DNA from: Stentor roeselii
Lineage: Eukaryota; Ciliophora; Heterotrichea; Heterotrichida; Stentoridae
Direction: 5' to 3'
DNA: 64,000 nt
Assembly (NCBI GenBank): GCA_006503475.1
Contig: RSEH01000132.1
Location: 62,001-126,000, forward strand
How positions within the stretch are numbered: the stretch's first letter is position 1; each line of letters opens with the position of its first letter. Below are positions 56,155 through 64,000 of this stretch, in pieces. Under the pieces are notes generated by a model, which was not told where the DNA came from, searched no databases, and was given only the letters and a program-made list of their open reading frames with translations. The position numbers and the translations under genes are program-made.

Positions 56155-58221
56155 ATGGTTAAGGGCGTCAGCTTCGAAAGTCTCGGACTGGAGCCCTGGC
56201 TTTATCGAGGAATTAAGAATAAAGGGTATTCTTTACCTACTCCTATTCAACGAAAAGCTATTCCTGCAGCTTTATCGGGAACGGATATGATTGCGGTCGC
56301 GAAAACTGGATCGGGAAAAACTGCAGCTTTTCTTGTTCCTTTGTTGCATCGGCTTAAAGAACATTCGAGTACTGTTGGGGCTAGGGCTGTGGTTATTTCA
56401 CCTACAAGAGAACTGGCGATCCAGACGCTCAGATTCGCGACAGAACTCGGAAAATATAGCAATTTAAAATTCGCACTGCTAGTAGGAGGAGACGGTTTAA
56501 AACAAGAGTTCACAAAACTATCCGAAAACCCCGACGTGATAATCGCGACCCCAGGACGACTGATGCATTTCATAATCGAGCTGAAGTACTCATTAAGCAA
56601 GGTAGAAATCTCAGTTCTAGACGAAGCAGACCGACTAGTCGAAATGGGTCTAATGGAGCAGGTTAAAGTGATTTTAAGTTCAATGAGTTTAGGTTCAAGG
56701 CAAACCCTGTGCTTTTCTGCGACCCTTCCAGATACCTTGGCAGAGTTTTCGAAGACAGGACTTTCTCAGCCGCTTTTGGTGAAACTGGACCAGGAGTTCA
56801 GACTTCCTGAAACTTTAGACCTGGATTTTTTTGTTGTGAGAAGTGAAGATAAACTTGCTGCTTTGGTTCATGTTTTGAAAGGGTTTGGAAGACAGTCTGG
56901 AATCGTTTTTGTCGCAACTAGACATCATGTGGAGTACCTGGAAATGTATCTTGGACTTATTGGCTTCTTGGCTATTGGACTTTTTGGAGCTATGGATGAG
57001 GAGGCTAGGAGAAAGGCACTCAAGATTTTTACTAAGAAGAAGAAAAATTTATTGATTACTACGGATGTCACTGCTAGAGGGATTGATATTCCGTTTTTAG
57101 AGTTTGTTGTACATTTTGACTTTCCTGCTACTCCTAAACTTTTTATTCATCGGTCGGGAAGAGCTGCACGTGCTGGTAGGTATGGGAAGTGTGTAGCCCT
57201 AGTATCCTCTCCAGATATCCCCTATCTAATCGACACATTTTTACAAATAGGAGGACACGACGAGCGTCGTCTAGGCAGCATACCCGAGGACTTACTAACC
57301 TCCGAAAAAGAAGAAATAAATCAATCCCTTCAAAACCAAGACCTAAGTGACCTAGAAAGAAGAGAAAAAAGCGTAAAAAACGCAATAAAAAAGTACAACA
57401 AGACCCGTCCAAGCGCATCCTCAGAAAGTGTCCGTCGATCAAAAGACTTCAAATACTCTCTTCACCCTTCCTTCGACTCAAAGCCAGAAATCGTTGAAGA
57501 CTTCACAAAAAAGTTAAAAGATTTCCGCCCAACTTACAACATTTTAGAACTAAATGCGAAATTTGCAGGAAAACACGAAATCGCTGAACAAATGAAAGAA
57601 AAGCGAATGAAACTTAAAAAGGAAAAACCAAGTTCAAGCTTTATTGAAGACCCTGAAGAAGTAAGAGAAATGGAAGAAATCACTAAAAATATCAACTTGT
57701 CTTCGAATGTTGACGGAAAAGTTAAAAGAGGACAGATGGGAAGTTATAGAGCTGAAGGGTTTTTGAACTATGATGGAATTAAAAGCTTTGAGAAAGGACA
57801 TGAAATTTCACAGTTGTCACTTGAAATGCCGATGGATGATGAGCTTGGACTTAGGAAAAGAGATAAAATGGTCTGGGATAATAAAAAGAAGAAATATATT
57901 CAGATGCAGAAAAAGAAGGAAAAGTTTGAAGTTAATCAAAAATCTCAGAAACTTTATAAAGAATGGAAAAAAGAAACTAAGAAAAGAATTCAAAATGTGG
58001 GAGAAAATGAAGACCCTGATATTGTGAAGAAAGTTGAAAGGAGGAATAAAGATCGATTTGCAAAGGACCCTAGGGAGAACTTCAATAAAATGAAAAAGGA
58101 TAAGTTTAAAGAGAGGATGATGCATAAGAAAACTAAGAAGTTTGATTTGAAGAAAAAACTTGAGAATAAGATTCAGAAGAAGTCAGCTTTCGGTAAATCT
58201 AAAATGATCATTCGTAACTAA
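56155..58221 (+). CDS. DBP10: DEAD-box RNA helicase Dbp10/DDX54
   Basis: An ATP-dependent RNA helicase of 60S ribosomal subunit assembly in the nucleolus. At 688 aa all motifs are visible: Q motif around PTPIQRKAIP (28-37), Walker A AKTGSGKT (49-56), PTRELA (83-88), TPGR (132-135), DEAD (156-159), SAT (188-190), and HRSGRAARAG near 333. The C-terminal ~200 residues are Lys-rich with a DBP10CT-like stretch (GSYRAEGFLNYDGIKSFEKGHEI...KMVWDNKKKKYIQ), which sets it apart from other DEAD-box proteins. Transcription direction matches the flanking genes, with 12 bp upstream and 11 bp downstream. Confidence 0.94.
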   Translation: MVKGVSFESLGLEPWLYRGIKNKGYSLPTPIQRKAIPAALSGTDMIAVAKTGSGKTAAFLVPLLHRLKEHSSTVGARAVVISPTRELAIQTLRFATELGKYSNLKFALLVGGDGLKQEFTKLSENPDVIIATPGRLMHFIIELKYSLSKVEISVLDEADRLVEMGLMEQVKVILSSMSLGSRQTLCFSATLPDTLAEFSKTGLSQPLLVKLDQEFRLPETLDLDFFVVRSEDKLAALVHVLKGFGRQSGIVFVATRHHVEYLEMYLGLIGFLAIGLFGAMDEEARRKALKIFTKKKKNLLITTDVTARGIDIPFLEFVVHFDFPATPKLFIHRSGRAARAGRYGKCVALVSSPDIPYLIDTFLQIGGHDERRLGSIPEDLLTSEKEEINQSLQNQDLSDLERREKSVKNAIKKYNKTRPSASSESVRRSKDFKYSLHPSFDSKPEIVEDFTKKLKDFRPTYNILELNAKFAGKHEIAEQMKEKRMKLKKEKPSSSFIEDPEEVREMEEITKNINLSSNVDGKVKRGQMGSYRAEGFLNYDGIKSFEKGHEISQLSLEMPMDDELGLRKRDKMVWDNKKKKYIQMQKKKEKFEVNQKSQKLYKEWKKETKKRIQNVGENEDPDIVKKVERRNKDRFAKDPRENFNKMKKDKFKERMMHKKTKKFDLKKKLENKIQKKSAFGKSKMIIRN

Positions 58222-58232
58222 TTTCCTTAAAA

Positions 58233-59186
58233 ATGGCAAGGAAACTTCAGCTCTCTGAGCTCGACATACTCCAAACCCTAGGAACCGGTTCATTTGGTCG
58301 CGTGCGTTTAGCACGTATAAAGAATTCCGGTGTCTTCGTGGCATTGAAAATCTTAAAAAAGTCAGAAATTCTAAAACTGAAGCAAGTAGATCACGTAATC
58401 TCGGAGTTTTCAGTCTTACGTGTGATAAACCATCCGTTTCTTGTGAACTTGCTTGGATACACTCAAGATGAGAGATATTTGTACTTCATGTTGGAGTTTG
58501 TTCAGGGAGGAGAGCTTTTTACATACCTTAGGAATATTGGGAAACTTGAACTTGATCATGCAAGGCTTTATTCTGGACAGATTGTTTGCATGTTCGAGTA
58601 CCTCCATTCGATGAATATTGTTTATAGGGACTTGAAACCTGAAAACTTACTCATCGGGTCAGACGGCTACCTAAAACTTACTGACTTCGGCTTCGCGAAA
58701 GTCATCGAAGGAAGAACTTACACCTTATGTGGGACTCCTGAGTACCTGGCTCCTGAGATCCTTCTAAACAAAGGACACGGTAAGCCCGTAGACTGGTGGA
58801 CATTAGGAATCATAATCTACGAAATGTTAGCCGGTATCGACCCATTCAGCGACGAAGACCCAATGGCGATATACCAAAAGATCTTAAAAGGCAAGATAAA
58901 ATTTCCTCGTTCATTCGACTCAAACGCCAAGAGTCTAGTAAAGCATCTTCTAGTCGCCGACCTAACAAAACGTTTCGGGAACATGAAAGGCGGAGTAAAC
59001 GACATAAAAGGTCATCGTTATTTCTCAGGTTTCGACTGGGTCCGTCTTCTTCAAAAGAGTCTTCTGATGAAGTTCATTCCAAGCATCAAGAGTCCAAACG
59101 ACAGTTCAAATTTCTCTCATTACCCAGACTCAGCAACTCAATCACCCCCAGTGAAGAGGTCAGACGATCCTTTTATAGACTGGTAG
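58233..59186 (+). CDS. cAMP-dependent protein kinase catalytic subunit (AGC kinase)
   Basis: A 317-aa Ser/Thr kinase with the full catalytic set: G-loop GTGSFGRV (17-24), VALK Lys39, helix-C Glu58, YRDLKPEN (Asp133), DFG (151-153), and the activation loop TYTLCGTPEYLAPE with Thr164 as the phosphorylation site. PKA features include the GTPEYLAPE block, VDWWTLGIIIYEM, and a C-terminal tail ending FIDW in the place of FxxF. The short N-terminus lacks the PKA A-helix. It is PKA-like, though PKG cannot be fully excluded. Likely roles are ciliary beat or signalling. Confidence 0.9.
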   Translation: MARKLQLSELDILQTLGTGSFGRVRLARIKNSGVFVALKILKKSEILKLKQVDHVISEFSVLRVINHPFLVNLLGYTQDERYLYFMLEFVQGGELFTYLRNIGKLELDHARLYSGQIVCMFEYLHSMNIVYRDLKPENLLIGSDGYLKLTDFGFAKVIEGRTYTLCGTPEYLAPEILLNKGHGKPVDWWTLGIIIYEMLAGIDPFSDEDPMAIYQKILKGKIKFPRSFDSNAKSLVKHLLVADLTKRFGNMKGGVNDIKGHRYFSGFDWVRLLQKSLLMKFIPSIKSPNDSSNFSHYPDSATQSPPVKRSDDPFIDW

Positions 59187-59210
59187 TTAGTTAAAATATT
59201 AAAAAAATTA

Positions 59211-60365
59211 CTATCGAGGTGATAACTGGTTCATATCAATAAATTTAAAGACCTCTTCATTTACATTTGAATTACTTTTTGAGTACTTTGAACGAGTTAC
59301 TTGTTTTGGTTCTTTTTCTTCTTTGACTTGGATAAAATCATGAGTTTTTAAGTAACTTTGAGCGAGTTTTTCATTGTTTTCTAGAAGAGTCTCGTTTTCT
59401 TTAGAGATTTTAACGAGTGCTTCTGTGATTTTTTCGATTTCTAGCTTCATTGACTCGATGTGCTCCTGGATGTCTAGGAAGACTTTATCGTCTTCTTCGT
59501 TTTCTTTGTAGCTTAGAGCCATTATGTCGAAGGATAAGGTGTGTTGACGGTTTAGGCTCAGTTCGAAGAGGTTTTGAGAAGTGTTTTTTAGTGGCGCTAC
59601 TGATAAGGGAACTACGTGCTCACCTTCGCTTTCTTCATCACTTTCACGTGATTTTATTATCTCCATGCTTAAGTCGTTTTTGAAGTTTGAGTTCATTCTT
59701 TCGATCCCGAACTTACGATTCATCGGGTTTTTCATCAAAATCTTTAATTTTTCTACCTCTTTTCGTAAGATTTCAGAATTTTCAGCTAGTTTTTCTTTTT
59801 TGGTTTGGAGGGCGTAAAGGTTACGAGCTTCGTAGGATAAAATCATTTTCAGATCTTCTACCCGACAGTGAAGATCGAGGTAGTCTTCGTTTGGAGGGAC
59901 CACGATCATGTTTCTAGATTTTTTGTAAAGTTCTGAATCTTCTTCTAGTTGTCTGATGCGAATTGACAGTTCTGAAATGATTTTACTTCTTTTATCATTT
60001 TGGAAAATGATATCAGTAATTTTATCATTAGACTCTGCAATCAACTCTTGTTCTTTTCTTATGTATTCAGTGGCGATCTGCTCATCCATCAAAGCCTTTG
60101 CCTGGTTGTCTTCACATTCTTTGACCTTTTTTAAATATAGGTCTTCCATTCCTCTGACTTCTCGCATCAATTGAGAGATGATGTTTCCTGTATCGGAATT
60201 AGAGATTTTGTTGCTAATCAACTCGAATAAGACTTGCTTGTTCAATGAAAGACTTTTTTCCATGTCTTGGATGTAGTTGTGTAAGTCTTCGTTTTCCATT
60301 GAAATCCACTTTGAACGAAGAGCTCTTCGTGAAGTACTACTTGTTGCTGCTGCTGGGTCTGACAT
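59211..60365 (-). CDS. coiled-coil protein, 384 aa
   Basis: I do not recognise this protein. Heptad coiled coil covers about residues 20-215 and 280-345. A linker with acidic Ser (SRESDEESEGEH) lies between. No membrane span. It may be structural (basal body, cortex or spindle), which is inference. It converges on the PKA gene with 24 bp between stops. Confidence 0.7.
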   Translation of the reverse strand: MSDPAAATSSTSRRALRSKWISMENEDLHNYIQDMEKSLSLNKQVLFELISNKISNSDTGNIISQLMREVRGMEDLYLKKVKECEDNQAKALMDEQIATEYIRKEQELIAESNDKITDIIFQNDKRSKIISELSIRIRQLEEDSELYKKSRNMIVVPPNEDYLDLHCRVEDLKMILSYEARNLYALQTKKEKLAENSEILRKEVEKLKILMKNPMNRKFGIERMNSNFKNDLSMEIIKSRESDEESEGEHVVPLSVAPLKNTSQNLFELSLNRQHTLSFDIMALSYKENEEDDKVFLDIQEHIESMKLEIEKITEALVKISKENETLLENNEKLAQSYLKTHDFIQVKEEKEPKQVTRSKYSKSNSNVNEEVFKFIDMNQLSPR

Positions 60366-61211
60366 TTTTAGTGATTTTGGATTTAAAAATAAGGAGATGG
60401 GTTTTAAGTATGGGTTGAGGAAATTAGTTGGAGACTAGGATTGGTAGAATTTAATGAAAGAGAGATGGATTTATATTAATAATAAGGTTTAAAGGTTTTA
60501 TTAGGATGTGTTTTTTTGATTTGTTTTTGTTGATCAAAGATTTTTACAAATTTTGATTTTTGAAGATTGGTTTAAAGAAGTATCAATATTTTCAATTTGA
60601 GACATGGTTAATTTTAAAATTCCTAGATATATAATATAAACTATAAATATAGAGAAAAAATTTATAATAGCTAAATCTTAAGGAATAAGAGCGATCTCAA
60701 TACACTTGCACTTAATTTTCATTGATCTTGTTCTAAAAGTAAAAGCTATTATAAAATTTTAATTACCTATTACAATGAATCACTTAGTTCAATGTTATAC
60801 GATATAATTTAAAAATTCTCATCATTTATATTCTTTTAAACAAAATTTAAGATTTCACCAGGTTAGATGTTAAAAGTAATCTTTAAAATTGAAATTATCA
60901 TTTTTCGAGGAGCGCCTATATCATTCTTATAACAAAATCAGTCATTATTCCAGATTATCATCCTTAAATCTCAAGATTTTAATTGTTTACTATTGATTGT
61001 ATCTATTAATAAGTCTCAGATGCGCTTACTAGTGTCTCGTTAACAAGAGAATATATATTCCTAATTTAAGATTTTTATTAGGTTTAGAATTAATATCTGA
61101 ATTGATAGAAGAGACCTTTTAATACTAAGCTAAACGAGATCATGGTATTCAAATAGATATATAATTTTATAAAGGATATTATGAGATATATTTAATATTC
61201 TAAAGTAATTA
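60366..61211. other. long intergenic, no gene seen
   Basis: About 850 bp of AT-rich DNA between the coiled-coil gene's 5' end and the 3' end of the Cys-rich gene. No frame or RNA gene supported. Confidence 0.35.
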
Positions 61212-64000
61212 TTAAGACAACTCTGATTTTCTGAGTTTGTTTAGTTCAGTCCATAGTACTTTCAATGTTTGATAAAAGCAGTACATCGATAATAAAACTT
61301 GAAAAAATAGTGAGAAGATTATGCTAAAAATGATCGCAAGTTCTATATTTTTTTGATGTTTTTGACTTATTTCCCAGCAAAAAGTATAGCAGAGGGTCGA
61401 TACAAAAATAATGCATATTTCACTCGCAACATTAGAAATCTGAATTGAAAATTCTTTGAAAGGCTTGTAATACCCTAAAAAGAATAAAGAAAAAAATGAT
61501 AAGATAACATTAATTCCTCCTTGAACCTTCGGAAGAAAATTAAAATAAACCAAGTTAATTCCATATAAAACCCTTCTCAAAAAATAAAAAAAATAAAACA
61601 AAAAGCTGAAAAATCCTTTATCATTTTTGAACTCATCAAAAAGACTTCCCCATTTTTTCCTAAATTCAGCCGAGTTTTCTTGAATACTTTTAAAAAAAAT
61701 ACAATAAAAAATAAATACCAAAATTGGTGTAAAAACCACTCCAATCTAAATAATTCATACGGCAGCTAAAAATGCAAAACATAAATTAAAATACCCTTGA
61801 TTTCTTATTAAAACATTCTATTTATTCCATACAGATCTCATCTGAATTAAACTAAAAACAAAAATTTCTAAATAACTTTGAGTCCAGAACCTTAAAAAAA
61901 ATCCATAATGATAATTTCCTAAGATTTTTAAAATTTTCTGCAAAAACTTTCCCATCGGTAACACTTTTGTAAGAGCATATAAAATGGGCCAAGCTGAAAG
62001 TGTTGCAACAAAAATAAAAAAAATCTTTCCAGTATTAATAAAAAATACAGATGATTTGATTCCGTAACGTCTGGCTTCGAGATATGCAGATGAAGAAGCA
62101 TCTGAATCAAATAAAGAACTTAAAAAATTCGGAAGAATGTTGTAATCTGAAAAACCTTTTAAAAAAGCTTGAATTGTTGGAGTTAGTTTATTTGAACTTA
62201 TAGGTAAAAATGTTAGGATTTGAATTGAATTCAATAAAGCCCAAGCTGCTGATGGGTTGCTTATTATTGAAGCGCCGATTGATGTTGAAACAGCGCTTTT
62301 GCTGATTGAACCTGCGGATTTCATAAGTGCTTCAACTGCAGGGTTTTGATTTATTAAGGTAAATAAAGGAAGGATACTGTGAAATGAGTAGTTTTCTAGC
62401 ATGGAACCTGAAACACTGTAAATTTTTTCTTTTAAGATCCTGAGTTGGATTATTGTGTCTTCACCAACTGACTCGTCAAATTTAATAGAAAACAAAAATT
62501 CTTTATTTGATTTGTTTTTTAATAACTGAGTTTTAAAATCTGTTATTTTTTCAATAAAAAATTCAAAATCGCTTTCTGTTATAAATGTTTTAATTTCTTC
62601 GGAAAAAGATAGTTTTAACAGAAAATCTGAATTTATTGTAAGATCTGCTCTGAAATATTTTTCGATGCAGATGTTTTCTGAAGGTTGGAATCCTTCAGGA
62701 CATTCACAATAGTTTAAGCTATTTAAGGTTGAGTTTTCTACACATTCAATACATAGAGGATTGCATTTTTTACAAAGAGATGGGCACCATCGGCAGGTAT
62801 CATTGAATAAATAAGTAAAATCAGGGCACTCAAGAGTACAAATTCCAAAAATAGGAAAATATGAACGACGACGACATTTTAAACAGAATGTACTGTTAAG
62901 ACATGATTCACAATCTTCTGTGCAATTATGGCAAGAGTAGTCATAAAGATACATTCCATAATTACATGAATCGCATTTTCCATTAATTTTAATAATATTG
63001 CTAGCACAAGATTCACAATTATCACTCCCTTCACCAGAACAGTTCAAGCAATGTCTATCACAAATTCGTGCATAAAAACTTAAAACAGGATCATAGTCAA
63101 TAAAAAATCCTTGTTTAGCAACACATGTATCATTTTGAAGTTCAGAGTTTTCAGGACATTCACAATTTCCTTTAAAATTGCTCATTTGTTTAAATAAGCA
63201 AATTGTGCACATTGTAAAATTTTCACATTCAATGCAATTCTCTGGACATTTAGAGCAACTTAGAGAACTATTTGATGACGAATTGTAAAAACCTGAAAAA
63301 CATTTGCAAAAAGGACTTTGTGGAAGAGCGAAAGGGTCAGAACAATTAGAACAAGTACTGGAATCTTCACAGAAGCTGCAATCAATGTGACAAGGTTCGC
63401 AGGTAGTATTCTTATAAAAACCATCAAGACAGTCACATCCTTTTTCTGAAGACGGAAGAGAATAAGGGTCATTACATGATACGCAAATTAATGGATCATC
63501 ACATGTTTTGCATTCACTGTGACATTTGAGGCAAGAGCCTTGAAAAGTGAGTTTTGAATCATTGAAATATCTTTCTTTGCATAAACATCCGCCGGTAAGT
63601 TGAGGTTCTGAGTTTATATCAATACAAAAATTGCAGGTATAGTTATTTGAACAATTCTTGCATTCATTAAAACAAGGTAAGCATGATTCTCTATTATTTA
63701 TAATCGATTCATTATAAAAACCTTGTTTACAGTAGCATCTTTGAGTGTCTAAAAGGTATGAATTTGGATCAATACATGATAGACAGCTGAATTCATTAGA
63801 ACAGTTTTTGCACTCTTTTAAGCAAGGTAGGCAAGATTGATTATTATTTATTTCTGAGGTGTTAAAAAAACCTTCATTGCACAAACATCTTCCTGATACT
63901 AAAAGGTTAGAGTTGAGGTCTATGCATGAACTACAACTGATTCCATCCAAACATGTTTTACATTCGCTCATGCATGAAAAGCATGATTGATTATTTTGAA
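61212..64000 (-). CDS. large Cys-rich repeat membrane protein, 5' end outside window, three exons visible
   Basis: The frame is open to the window edge, so the N-terminus is missing. About 918 residues are present. The first ~430 consist of repeated furin/EGF-like Cys units (C-x2-C pairs about 10-20 residues apart, such as ESCLPCFNECKNCSNN). A ~200-residue region with fewer Cys follows, then several membrane spans. Two 15-nt introns (61818-61832 and 61746-61760) join the first exon to a short 19-codon exon and a 177-aa C-terminal exon containing more spans (SLFFLGYYKPF, LAIIFSIIFSLFF). The membrane part somewhat resembles TRP/Flc-type channel domains (weak inference). Such Cys-repeat giants are typical ciliate surface proteins. 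Confidence 0.8.
61746..61760 (-). other. 15-nt intron in Cys-rich gene
   Basis: The minus strand reads gtatgaattatttag, with GT-AG ends and A at position 10. Phase 0 between FLAA and IGVVF; TGA in frame if retained. Confidence 0.88.
61818..61832 (-). other. 15-nt intron in Cys-rich gene
   Basis: The minus strand reads gtatggaataaatag, with GT-AG ends and A at position 10. Phase 0 between QMRS and NVLIR; last codon TAG if retained. Confidence 0.88.

Noticed and set aside
1-64000. tRNA, rRNA, CRISPR or intact transposon
   Set aside because: No clear B-box with a matching cloverleaf, no rRNA-like tract, no regular spacer array and no transposase or reverse transcriptase frame could be found by eye.

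Overview
The window reads as a macronuclear-type chromosome segment from a heterotrich ciliate, most likely Stentor or a close relative. The sequence is AT-rich, genes are packed with gaps of a few bases, and stop codons behave in the standard way: intact genes end in TAA, TAG or TGA, and Trp is TGG. Most telling, open frames are interrupted by introns of exactly 15 nt. Eight can be placed directly. All eight are GT-AG, and all eight carry an A at intron position 10. Fifteen-nucleotide introns are a heterotrich hallmark, and the standard code argues against relatives with reassigned stops such as Blepharisma or Condylostoma.

Layout. 0-13.3 kb is dense and mostly recognisable: a hypothetical gene, SEC24 (COPII coat), two unknowns, a short-chain dehydrogenase, a prominin-like five-span membrane protein, an MFS transporter with two introns, the proteasome lid subunit RPN6, and a long NUP98. 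13.6-24.4 kb holds a zinc-finger/AT-hook protein, a lipidation-type EF-hand protein, OPA3, a DENN-domain protein, several unknown or coiled-coil proteins, the exosome nuclease RRP6 and a degenerate GTPase-like protein. 25.7-32.1 kb holds an ankyrin-SAM protein, an F-box/LRR protein, a PH-LRR protein and a GPR180/TMEM145-like seven-span protein. 32-38 kb is unlike the rest: sparse and very AT-rich, with two paralogous C2H2 genes, a tail-anchored protein and a 153-bp tandem duplication. 38-46 kb has a SABATH-like methyltransferase, RNase H2 subunit A, a protein with a lone integrase-type zinc-binding tail, a vWA protein with a Sec23/24-like zinc ribbon, and SRR1. 46-55 kb carries a candidate Pol delta subunit 3, a 36-aa OST4 gene, a transmembrane RING-H2 protein with two introns, an EF-hand protein and a third C2H2 gene. 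55-64 kb has a QALGGH zinc finger, DBP10, a PKA catalytic subunit, a coiled-coil protein and the 3' part of a large Cys-rich repeat/multispan protein with two introns.

Most genes are single-copy housekeeping or regulatory genes: secretion (SEC24, OST4), RNA and ribosome biogenesis (RRP6, DBP10), genome maintenance (RNase H2A, candidate POLD3), nuclear transport (NUP98), proteostasis (RPN6, RING-H2, F-box) and signalling (PKA, EF-hand proteins). They do not form an obvious pathway cluster. The strongest architectural signals are the extreme compaction (divergent start codons 9-27 bp apart, convergent stops as close as 5 bp) and the uniform 15-nt introns. I saw no tRNA, rRNA, CRISPR or intact transposon. 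No wholly new multi-gene system is demonstrated. The observations most worth following are the Ubl-containing NUP98, the SUMO-consensus repeat in the Pol delta-like protein, the OST4 microgene and the C2H2 paralogues in the sparse region.
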